Shown in pieces: positions 11,363 through 22,336 of a stretch of DNA of 64,000 nucleotides. The stretch's first letter is position 1, and the number at the start of each line of letters is the position of its first letter. The notes under the pieces were generated by a model. The model did not search any database. It saw nothing but the letters and a program-made list of their open reading frames with translations, and was not told the DNA's origin. The DNA comes from Henckelia pumila. Taxonomy: Eukaryota; Streptophyta; Magnoliopsida; Lamiales; Gesneriaceae. The DNA lies in contig NC_133120.1 of NCBI RefSeq assembly GCF_033568475.1, forward strand, positions 86,012,151 through 86,076,150, in the 5' to 3' direction. The position numbers and the translations under genes are program-made.

Positions 11363-14300
11363 ATGGCCACTACTACTCTACAATCCTACCTCCATTTCTT
11401 GCCCAATAACTCCCCCACAAAACTGTTCAACTTCAAAACCCCTTATTGCTTCTCGATCTCCAAGAAGCTTGGAGTTTCCAAGAAACCATTTTGCGGGAAG
11501 AAAGGTGTCGGGATCTCGAGATCAAGATTGATTGGCTATTGGAAAGCAAAAGGTGATGCTGACAAAGTGGAGGCTGTTTCAAGTGTGCGGAGCAGGGAGA
11601 GTGGGGATGAGAGGCCTCCTTTTGATATTAACTTGGCGGTTATTCTTGCTGGTTTTGCATTTGAAGCTTACGCAACTCCATCTGTAATTTCTTTGATTAT
11701 GTGATGTTTGTTTTCCTTGTACGTCTTCGTTTTGCTGTGAATTCTTTGTCACATAAAAGGACAGACCAGTTTGGAGTAAATATCTCACAAATGCATGTTA
11801 TTTTTGCCACTGAAGTCCATCAATTTAAACACGATTGAATTTCCGGTGTCTTCTCATCAGGGTTCTTAACTTTGGGGTATGATGGAATCCCACCATATTA
11901 AATTGATGATTGTGTACTAATGTCATCTTGAGTTCATTTTTGTTAAGTTTATTTTTTAGTATTTCATTCATCATTAAGGATTTGAGAAACATTTATTAGG
12001 CTCTTGTGTTCTCTTGTCAAATTTTCTTGGAGGAGGCCAACTAAATTACTTGTCCTTTCACGTATTTGAAGCCAATAGGTGGGTTCATTTAGACGCTTCT
12101 TCTTATTTTCTACTTTTATTGACAGGAAAATGTGGGCAAGCGCGAGACGGATGCAGCTAATTGCCAGACAGTGTTCCTTTCAGAGTATGCGGTCCTTGAA
12201 TTTCATTGGCTTTAAAACTTTTGTAACTCTCGATAGCTATAGTGGCGCATATTTGGAATTCAACCGAGACGTCTTTAGATAATATGAATTGCTAAGGTTT
12301 TTCATCAGGTCTCTTGTCATGATTAAGCAAATTCTTTATCTACATAACAACCTTGTGGCTTTCACATTCTTAAAAAGCTGTCTTTCAAATCTCTAAATCT
12401 CCCCCGTCATTTTTCAGGTTATTTACCCGTGAAATTTATGATGGTCAATTGTTCGTAAAGCTAAAGAAAGGTTTCAACTTTCCTGCCATGGATCCATGGG
12501 TAGGCTAATTTCAGTAATTCTTTAAACATGAAAACATAAATAGTTAGACCCATCATATTCATCAATTTATAACTCCTTGAGTTACGACATCATTTACTCA
12601 AATTTCAAATCGTTCTCGTCTCTTTATTTGATTTCATGTGATGATTGTTGCTGTTTTGTTTCTCAGGGAACTAGTGATCCATATGTGGTCTTGCAGTTGG
12701 ATTGTCAGAAAGTCAAAAGCAAGATCAAATGGGCGTAAAATTCTTATACTTCGGCATACCTTTTTTCAATAGTTATAGTACCTCCATCACTGCTTGACAC
12801 ACCTCGTATTCACCTAATGGATAAAAATAAGTAAAAAGTTTCATGAAAATTGTTGATTTTCGGCCTTCTGGTCATCCAAATTTAATTAATTTTTGAGGTT
12901 ATCTGTTCACTTCTACCAGATAGAAAATGTTGGTTGGTAGCATGATCATTTATGGATATGGAGTGAACACCATGTCCTAGTTGATGTTTGTCAACACTCA
13001 ACAGTCTACTACTAATTATCTTTTTAGTAATCGGGAGGTGATACTGGGCTAGTTATAGAATCAGTAACTGCCATATTTGTTGCATTATGTATTCCGATAG
13101 TGTCAAAGTTTATCTTGGATTATTTTATCCTTTATCGAATGTGTCAGGACTAAAGAACCCACTTGGAATGAGGAGTTTATTTTGAATATCAAGCAGCCAC
13201 CAATGCACAATCTTCAGGTTGAAATAAATTATGTGTTCAACTATCCATTTTCTCTTTTTGCAGTGATTTCTTTTGGGAACTGCCATATATTGTCGTGTTG
13301 ATATGTTTGCTCCCATAGACAAAGGGAGAAATTATGCTAGCCCTGGAATCACGGGAGATTGATCATATATTTATCCTACTTTTATGAACCTATTTTCTAT
13401 GATAAGAAAAGTGATGCTATATTTGCGAAATTAATTTCTTTCCTTCACCCACATCTCATTATTTTTTTCTGTGTATGTCTTTCTCTGGATATTGCTAAAT
13501 ATAATGTAGTATCCTTTGTTGTAGGGAAAATTTGCGTTGCGTTGATGTTTATAGCTCATCCTCAAAACATTCTAATGGGCAAACCTCCTTTGTTTTGAAT
13601 ATCTATAACCTCATCATTTATTTCAGTGTTTTAAAGGCCAAAAAATTGATCAGACAAGAAAAAATGTACTTAATCTATCTGTCCTTGGTTTATATTATCA
13701 ACAGAATAGTGTGCTTGCTTGTATTTTTGTCCTGGGGATATCGTTATGCTAAATATTGTATGGCGAGAATAAAAATACTCCTGATTGGTACTTATATAAG
13801 ATCATTCACAGTACTGGTTTTTAATGATTGAGGTAATTCTTCTATTAAAATTTAAGCTTTTTTAATATCAAGTATTCAGGTTGCAGCTTGGGATGCAAAT
13901 CTTGTGACTCCCCACAAACGCATGGGGAATGCTGGCATTGATTTGGAAAAGATATGTGATGGTATGATATACACTACATTTGTTACACATTCAGTGTTGA
14001 CCCTATCTAAAATGACGCCACTTTAACTCATTGTTACTTAAACAGTAATGCATGTAAATTATTTTTTGTTCCACCTATGATCAGATGAGCTTGGCTCAGT
14101 TTAGTAACCATTTTACTATATAAGCTGCATAGTCGTTGAATTTGCTACAATTGTAAAGTTTATAGTTTAACAATCTGTATTTTACTGATAAAATCAAGTA
14201 TAACCTCATATGGCAACCGTGAAATATGAAAATCATATTCTGGCATTTGCGAAATATGCTTGAAAAATTGAGTGTAGGAACCTGATTTTTTAGCTTGGTA

Positions 14301-15683
14301 TCAGTGGGACTTCTGTTTTGATAGGAAATTTACATGAAGTGAATCTCGAGTTGGAAGGAATGGGCGGTGGTGGAAAGATACAACTTGAGGTAAGTTGCTT
14401 GAAAATCGAGATTATTAAGCCAATCTTCAGGGTGCATAATGGTTGAGTTCCAGATGCAACTATACTACTGTTCAATTGCTTTTAATTTTTTACTGATCTC
14501 TGCAAGCATGAAACTCTTCCCAAATTAATGAGACTTAGATCGAGATACTGAAATGCTTTAACTAAACAGCTATAATGTGTCCTTAGACTTGCTGTAATGT
14601 ACATCACTGTACTTTTTCTTATCAATGTGTTTCAGATAAACTACAAAAGTTTTTCTGAAATTGACGATGAAAAAAAATGGTGGAAGATTCCCGTTTTCAC
14701 GAAATTTCTCCAGAAAAATGGTCTTGAACCTGCATTGAAGATGATTGCGGGTGGTTCCGAAACCGTACAAGTGCGGGAATTTGTGCAGTTTGCCTTTGTA
14801 CAGCTCAAGTCACTTAATTATTCATATACTCAGAATGATTGGTTTTCGGGTAAAAAAATGTTTGGTGACTCTGATATCAAGACAAACATTTCTTCAATTC
14901 TGAATAATAATCCAAAGGACTCCGCAAATGAGACAAATCAAGAGTCTTCACATCCCGATAAACATTTTTGGAAGGAACTCGCGGATTCTGTTAACCAAAA
15001 TGTTGTGCAAAAATTTGGTCTTCCGATTCCGGAGAAAATAAAGTGGGATGGTTTTGAGTTATTGAATAACATTGGCTTGCAGTCACAAGAAATTGCTGAG
15101 ATAGGTTATATCGAGTCTGGACTTGCGACTCCAACTAATCCAGAGACAGCTAATACTGGTACTACGACTGGATTGAGTCCCAGTAACAACGCTCTGATGA
15201 ATTTACCAGATATTAAGAAAGTGACACAAGATTTATTACGGCAAACGGACTCCATTTTGGGAGCATTGATGGTTATAAATGCTGCAGTTTCTAAATTAAG
15301 CCAAGGAGCTGACCTTACAGGAAAATTTGATGTCAAAGAAGATATGCCAGTTGATGACAAGGAGAGTGAATTAGCAAGTCAGCCAAATGGATTGGTACTG
15401 GACAAGAAAGAAGCTGAAGAGATGCGGGAACTTTTCTCAACAGCAGAGAGTGCCATGGAGGCCTGGGCTATGCTAGCCAATGCGTTGGGACATCCGACAT
15501 TCATTAAATCTGAATTCGAAAAAATTTGTTTCTTGGATAATGTTTCTACAGACACTCAGGTAGGTTTGAGTATACTCGTTATGCGCCTTTTGTCGTACTC
15601 TTATTTATGAGGTAGACCAATAATGAGTAATGATATTCTAAGTAACTTTTACTGCCACATCTCTTAAACGCTTTACTCTGTGG

Positions 15684-15733
<50 letters not shown>

Positions 15734-18700
15734 GGCTTAGCCTTTATTTCAACTATTTTGCCACCGCACCGCTCCGCTTGACATCCAACACATAGAACTC
15801 TTTGTTAAGTATATTTTCCCCACTGACAAATTTATAAATGCATTGTATTTTTGGTTACATGGTGATATTATTTGAAGTTAGGCTCTTTAGTGATCATGTA
15901 CTTTATAAGGAATGCAGGTAGCAATTTGGCGAGATCCCAGAACAAAAAGATTGGTCATAGCTTTCAGGGGAACCGAACAAGTAGGTTTGCTATTTTGCCG
16001 ATCAGTGCACCAAGTTTTGTCTGTTTTCCTTGCTGATGTACTGACATTTTTTCCATCCAGACAAGCTGGAAGGATCTGCGGACAGATTTGATGCTAGTTC
16101 CTGCTGGGTAATGCATTGATTTAGCAAAAAATCCTGCTTTGTTTTCTTTCAATCACGTATTTGCTGTGTCAAATACTTATCTTCAATCCATTAACATGAA
16201 CCTGTTGTAAATAAATGTGAAGTACTTACCCGAGAAATTTCTGATGACGATGATGCCTTTAGAAGCATTTTATTTGGATACTTGCTTAAAGTTACTATTG
16301 CTGATCTTCTGTACTACTTCTACAGGCTAAATCCTGAAAGGATAGGTGGTGATTTTAAGCAAGAAGTACAGGTACTATTTAGGTTGTTAGTTTCACTTTG
16401 GCAACTGCATTTATTGGACCCATGGATATTGGCATGCAATTGGTCACAATTGCTTCATAAATCTGCAGGTTCATTGTGGCTTCTTGAGTGCTTATGATTC
16501 AGTTAGAACAAGATTGATCTCACTCATTAAACAGGCTATTGACTACCGGTATATCCCGTTGTTCTGATCTGGAGTCTTCTCTTTTGAAGACCCGACCTCT
16601 TGATCTGCCAACCGAATTTCTGTCGAATTAATTATATTGCTTTTCATAGGCAACCTGCAAAAAAGAATAATTATGGACTGCCTCTTTTGAATTGGAAGTA
16701 CAGGAGAAAACCTTAACTCTTAAATGTTGCTGTTGTTCTGAATAGCTATCATCTTACATGTGCTATATGTTAGAGGTGATTCTTTGGAGATGCTCCCGAA
16801 GTGGCATATATATGTGACAGGACATAGTTTGGGGGGTGCACTGGCTACTCTTTTGGCTCTTGAATTGTCTTCAAGTCAATTATTCAAGTTAGTTCCTCTT
16901 CCTTCCACTCAATAGATTATACTCAGACTCAGTCCTCATTTTCAAGGCTTTCAGTAGTTGGTATTTGTAATTCTTAATTATTTTAGTTTTGGAACGCCGG
17001 ATGTGTTATTGACACTGTCTATGGATTAGGCGTGGAGCTATTTCCGTGACCATGTATAATTTTGGGTCTCCTAGAGTCGGAAATAAAAGATTTGCTGAAA
17101 TATACAACGAGGTTATTGTACTTTTCAACCAACTTTAGACAGGCTTAACATTGTTTGAAATATTATATGTAGCTAGCCTTCAATTCTGAAATTGTTCAAG
17201 AATCTTAGTAAAATGACTGATGGCTCTGCATTAGTACATGTTTTCTATACATCATTTCCTTAAAGTTCAAGCCTCAGCCTTTGAGTTGCTTGACGATTTT
17301 TTAACTCATTTGTTTCTCTGATGGCAGAAAGTGAAGGATAGTTGGCGAGTGGTAAACCACCGGGACATAATCCCAACAGTTCCACGTTTGATGGGCTACT
17401 GCCATGTAGCTCAACCTATATATTTGGCAGCGGGAGCTCCTAGAAATGAAATGGTGAGTAATGGACTGTACATATATTCGAAAGTTTGCTTTGAAGCATC
17501 AAGAAATATACAATAGTAGTCGTGCCAAGACATAAATAAACTTTTTGCGAAGACCATTGGAAACCATCATTGTTTATGTTACAAACAAGTTTACATTGCC
17601 CCTCCGATTTCCCCTTGTAGTTTTTTGGGTTTTTTCAACAAAAGAAAATGAGGAAAGCTGTATGATACAATGCTACAGGAATTTGTTGATCTTTTGGAGG
17701 AGGGATACAGAGGCGATATTATTGGCGAAGCAACACCCGATGTTCTTGTCAGTGAATTTGTATGTTATTCTCTCATTCTTCTCCACAAATGATGTTAACT
17801 TCACTTGATCAAGATTATAGTAAAAGATAAATTATAGCACCCTGGTCCGTGTTTTTAAACTTAGAAGAACACGAGGTTTGGTAAACCTTATTTTAGAACA
17901 TGGTTTTAAGGAGTGTAATCATACATCTACCGGCATTCAAGGATGATGCTATTTAGTATTCAAACTCCGGCATTTGTTTATATACCCAGACCAAATCTAC
18001 GGGTTTCCCTACATATTCCTGAGTTTTCTTTTGGTGTAAATAATTGTTAGAACTCAAAACGTTTTTGGTACGTATTGATGTATATACTGCATATATTGTC
18101 CTGTCCAAGTTAACTTAGTAGGAAAGTAAAGCTGATTGCTGCAACTAATCTTTCATGGGATGCATCAAAATGTAAATGTGCGATTTCCCTTGACTTAAAG
18201 CTTTTGGTATGGATTGTACACGAAAGCGGGATCCAAGTTCCAACGCACTTTCCTCACGTTTTCCCATTGATATTTCCGTTATTGCTTTTACTTTGAAAAA
18301 AAAATTATTGGTGGTCCACTGTTCAGCAACTTAGACTTTTGGAATGGCTTGGTAATAAACTACCAGATTATAAAATAAAGGGATATTCTTTACCATTTGT
18401 AAGCATTGCAGGTTGGATTTTTCGACTGTACGTTTACTAATGTTGCATCCTTTACATTTTGTGGTGGAGCAGATGAGAGGAGAGAAAGAACTCATCGAAA
18501 AGATATTAAACACAGAGATTAACATATTTCGATCAATTCGAGATGGAAGTGCTCTCATGCAGCATATGGAGGATTTCTACTACATTTCATTGCTAGAGGT
18601 AACCTTTTTCTTCACCATTGCCATATCAAAATGCAGCATTTATTGAAAATGTAGATTAACATAATACCTTATTGTCACAATGTCAGAATGTGAGATCTAA

Positions 18701-18755
18701 CTATCAGATTGTTGGCGGGACAGAACCTGTGACAGATCAAAAGTTATCGATTTGA
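11363..18755 (+). CDS. Plastid-type C2-domain class-3 lipase, 834 aa
   Basis: Eighteen exons: 11363-11683, 12126-12184, 12418-12499, 12667-12734, 13148-13217, 13880-13961, 14325-14389, 14636-15559, 15918-15980, 16061-16107, 16326-16371, 16469-16548, 16774-16887, 17030-17111, 17328-17453, 17679-17759, 18473-18598, 18687-18755; total 2505 nt. The N-terminus (MATTTLQSYL...) is Ser/Thr-rich like a chloroplast transit peptide. A C2 domain at about residues 128-250 (GTSDPYVVLQL, PTWNEEF) should bind membrane or calcium. A low-complexity linker follows, then an alpha/beta-hydrolase lipase-3 domain at about 555-740. The likely triad is Ser654 in GHSLGG, Asp714 in NHRDIIP and His727 in YCHV. The likely role is hydrolysis of glycerolipid acyl chains, as in Arabidopsis At4g13550-type proteins; the substrate is inferred. 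The 3' half is duplicated at 25597-27238. Confidence 0.93.
15687..15731. repeat. (TA)n microsatellite in lipase intron 8
   Basis: About 22 TA units. The duplicate copy has a shorter tract at 26113-26143, so the repeat length changed after duplication. Confidence 0.9.
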
Positions 18756-19388
18756 ATAGAATGCACGTTTCATGACATCAGCAAAACGAGTATAGCTGTA
18801 TTGTTCCCCACGGGTTGGATCATTTTACATTTCACCGCTGTTTGTTTACGAATGCACTCGGATTTTTTTGGCTGCATCAGCTGTAAGCGCTGCTTCGTGG
18901 GTGGTTCATGACATCAAGGTACACAACTACAGCATATACAATTTCGTGGGATGTGATCAGGGGTTCTTTATCGTACTATGGGAATACTAATTATGTCAAA
19001 GTCCCTTAAGTCAGGTTCGATTACAAAGTAGTCCCTGCGATTGCCACGGCCTATGAATACAGTATAACCCCCAACCCCCACAACACCATTGTTAGATGAT
19101 TTTGCCTTTTACAAGTCCATTCCTTCGTCTTCGTAATGGTCTGTATGAAATTGAACCATACATGATTTTCGAAAAATTAAGTCGATAGTTTCTGTAATCT
19201 GTTTACAACTAAATCAATGTGTTTGAACTTGCAAGGTACTTGAAAATTGACACTCAGAAGATAAGGTAGAAAATAGGATGTAGGCCAATGTACTGGCAGC
19301 AATATTGCATATGTAGAGCTTATGCTTCACGCTTGATGCAACATGAGACACAACCTTAACTTTATTACATTTAACAATATGATATGCC
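18756..19388. other. Lipase 3' UTR and short convergent spacer
   Basis: This lies between the lipase stop and the 3' end of the orphan coiled-coil exon. No coding frame is supported. It is shared with the duplicate copy at 27239-27856. Confidence 0.6.
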
Positions 19389-19612
19389 TTAGTATCTTGG
19401 TTGGCCAATTTTGTTGTTTAATTTCTTCCCGTGGCTCATAATTCTCAGGCTTTGTCTGAGTATGTCCACCTCTCTTTGCTTTTTGATTTCTTGATCTTCC
19501 ATGGATGCTAACTTTGCTTCAAGAGATTCAATCCTTTCTTCCTTGGCTTTCAATGCTTTCTTGTGCTCTTCTGGTATCTCTTCTTCCTTTCTATCCCAAC
19601 AAAGCCTTTCCC
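19389..19612 (-). pseudogene. Orphan 3' exon of the coiled-coil gene
   Basis: This is a near-identical copy of exon 2 (27857-28080) of the coiled-coil gene. It keeps the acceptor (CGTAG then GGGAAAGG), the open frame (EEIPEEHKKALK, EERIESLEAKL) and the stop. Homology to the intact locus ends at 19799, inside the intron, and exon 1 is absent upstream. It therefore has no start codon of its own and is a duplication remnant, tail-to-tail with the lipase gene. Confidence 0.88.
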
Positions 19613-19799
19613 CTACGAAAAAACGAAAGATGAAAAGAGAATCGATTACTTCTACATGTAAATATGAAAATCACATTGTTTAACAATTTAGAACTAAAAA
19701 GAATGCCAAATTCACCTCAAATTATTTCGATGATGTTTCTCAGTGGAAGCTTTGTGCAAAAAAACCAAAGACAATATGAATGTGGTTGATTTTTATTTA

Positions 19800-20278
19800 C
19801 CCGTCCTAAATACAATTATAATTATAATCACACAATTAACATTAATTAGAGAACTTATATGTGATCACGCATATTAAAAAAAATGTTCTTTTTGAAATGT
19901 AGCCTTCTTTATTAAATACCAGCGAATTGTAAACATATATATTAATATATTATGTGTTTTATATGTGTGTGTGATATATATTCTTTATAGGTATCATATT
20001 ATATTATTATACGAAATCAGTAAATTTTTAAATTTTAGTAAAATTATTCTGATTTGAATGCATGGTTTAATTTGGTTGTTGAACATTATTTGTTGTGCGA
20101 AAAATGTTTAACGTGAGCAAATATTAGACAACGAAAAAGCAATAAAAAACGGCATTTACGATGGAAAAAGCTTTGTAAAAATTGTTGCAAATGATTTTTT
20201 GAAATGGTTTTGCGATCGATGGATTATGACTCAATTTGATTTTTTCCCAAATCTAAGTCTAATGACTCAATTCATTTG
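19800..20278. other. AT-rich spacer right of the duplication edge
   Basis: Nothing coding is recognised. The sequence begins where homology between the two copies ends. Confidence 0.5.
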
Positions 20279-21065
20279 TGTCCAATATTATTTATTTGTT
20301 TATTTGGACACTTTATCAAGGTTCATAAATCTTAAAATCCCATAAGAGACTCAAGCTCGTGAAACTCTCCGACTATTTATAAATAGTTCAAGTGCTCTCA
20401 TTTTTAAGGCATGCTTTCTATAGTCACATGCTCTAGTTCTCTAGAACTTTTATTGGGCAAATACTGACTTGAGCGTTGAAGTGTCTTAGTCGGATGACCC
20501 CCGACACCACTCACTTGGTTTTGTGATGTAGTTAACAACCCACGAAATTAGTTCTCTAAAACTGTTAGAGAATTAATCCGGCAACCCGGATCTTCATGGA
20601 ATTGGATTACCAAATTTTTTCCAGTCGGGTGACAACAATTTTTGCTACTTAATCTTGGCGCCGTCTATGAAAACTTGTTCATTGCATCATTGAGAATGCA
20701 TAAAGAAGACAAACCAAATAGTCACACAAATTGCAACCACTCCGAAGAGGACAAATCCACCAATCCAACCCTTGGATATGGAACGAGAAAATTCCTCGGC
20801 AATTCTGTATGCACGGCAAAGCCCATCATTAGTTTCATTATATCAAAAATGTGTTACCTAAAGGACTTAGAATCCCTAGCATTCCTAAGTTCGATGGAAC
20901 TAAACCCTCAAAATCATATTGAAAAGTTCCACGCAAAGGCATATTTGTATGACATAACGGACGCCCCGTACTGCAAAATATTCTGAACAACTTTGTCAGG
21001 ACAAGCACTCATCTGGTTCAATAAATTGTCATCTACTTCCATCGATGACTTCGAGCAATTCACCA
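20279..21065 (+). mobile_element. Decayed Gypsy LTR and gag remnant
   Basis: TTGGCGCCGTCTATGAAAAC, with the core at 20656-20670, resembles the primer-site region of plant Gypsy elements. Upstream is LTR-like sequence with a TATTTATAAATAG box at about 20374-20387 and the end word GGGTGACAACA near 20635. Downstream are broken pieces of a retrotransposon Gag: NPQNHIEKFHAKAYL, then after a stop LSGQALIWFNKL and IDDFEQFTNRF. Similarity stops abruptly near 21065. The left edge is uncertain. The remnant has no usable frame. Confidence 0.7.
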
Positions 21066-21250
21066 ATCGTTTCCTCCAGAATGAAGACAGAGAAAGGACC
21101 GTCACTGCTATCATTAGGCTCTGGAAGCCAAGAACTCCATGGAAGTGAGTTCAAACGTTCCAATTTCTGGTCCGAATCCCTCATGCGTCTCTTCCTCGAG
21201 CTCCGCTTGGCTTTCTTTGTGCCGGGATTATAGAACTGCGAAAGCAGCAA
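21066..21250 (-). pseudogene. Possible N-terminal fragment of a DEAD-box helicase
   Basis: The minus strand has an open stretch KKAKRSSRKRRMRDSDQ then LERLNSLPWSSWLPEP. A basic patch followed by an 'L-x-SLPW-x-x-x-LP' word resembles, from memory, the start of plant RH13-type RNA helicases. A separate helicase piece is at 25494-25595. The frame is cut by the Gypsy remnant near 21065. Whether this is helicase sequence needs a database search; confidence is low. Confidence 0.35.
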
Positions 21251-21262
21251 CAGAAGAACAGA

Positions 21263-22116
21263 AGTTCAACTAGGGGTGTTCATCGGTCGGTTCGGTTTTA
21301 ATTTGTCCAAATTCGATTCGGTTTTTCGGTTTTCGATTTATGGATAATGTAATCCGAAGTCAAACTGTTTTAGTTCGGTTCGGTTCGGTTTTGTACTACA
21401 ATGGACCGGTTTATACGGTTCGGTTTAGTCGGTTTGATCAATAATATAACACAATAAAATGTAGAGGTGTTCATCGGCCGGTTCTATTCCGTTTTTGGTT
21501 TTTATTTTGTTTCTTTCTGTTTTCGTTTTAGAGATATATAATCCGAGATCCTAACCATTTATCTTCGATTTGATTTTGTTTTCTGCCAAAATTGTTTACT
21601 TATTTCGGTCGGATATTTCGATTTTGATAAGATAATTAAAATTAATAATATAAATATATTGTAAATATAATATGTTATCATTTTTTACATGATTTCTTAG
21701 TAAAATTTTAAAAATAAAATTTAAATGAATTACCTATACAAAAATCAACTAAAAATTACATTAAACAACCATCAATTAATTAACTATGAATTAAAAACAA
21801 CAATAAATTACACAAACAATAATCAACTAAGAATTATTCAAAATGATTATACATTCATTAAATATTATCTCATAACATATATAATATAAATACAAATACA
21901 AATATAAATATAGATAAAATTATTAATTTAATAAATTTTGATTTTTTCGGTCGGTTCGGTTTTGACATATATAATCCAAAACCGAACCAAATAAACTTCG
22001 GTTTTTAAAATTATATAAAAATTACAAAATACGGTTTGGTTCGATGTTTGATTTTTCCGATTTGAATTTTCGGTTTTTTCTGTTTTATCCGAAATTTGAA
22101 CACCCCTAGGTTCAAC
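21263..22116. mobile_element. hAT-like MITE, 838 bp, with 8-bp flanks
   Basis: The element is 21271-22108. Termini TAGGGGTGTTC and GAACACCCCTA form a perfect 11-bp inverted repeat. The flanks AGTTCAAC (21263-21270) and GGTTCAAC (22109-22116) match at 7 of 8 positions, as expected for hAT. The interior is AT-rich with many TTCGGTT words. A second copy of the end (TAGAGGTGTTCATCGGCCGG) lies inside at about 21465, so one MITE may have landed in or recombined with another. No transposase is encoded. Confidence 0.85.
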
Positions 22117-22336
22117 GATGTGATATGTAATCAAGCATAATCTTTGGGCTATACCGTTGGATTTGGAGAAGGCCCAATATATTACATAGCTTGGGCCCAT
22201 CACTTTTATGACCGAGTTCTCAAACTTTGCGGCCCAAACATAGATGTTGAAAATGAGCTCAAATTAACATACAGCGACTCACTGAGTAATAATCCCTCGA
22301 TCTTCTCTGATATTCGCAGTCTCCAATCCAAGAACA

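Larger units (their letters stand above)
15172..19799. repeat. Segmental duplication, left (source) copy
   Basis: 4628 bp from inside lipase exon 8 to just upstream of a coiled-coil gene's 3' exon (its intron, on the minus strand). It aligns with 25597-28267 at about 98-99 percent by eye. The left copy keeps all lipase exons. The right copy lacks 16063-17991. Confidence 0.92.

Noticed and set aside
19389-19612. Treating the minus-strand coiled-coil frame as an independent gene
   Set aside because: It lacks exon 1 and a start, and it matches exon 2 of the intact gene at 27857-28080 almost exactly.
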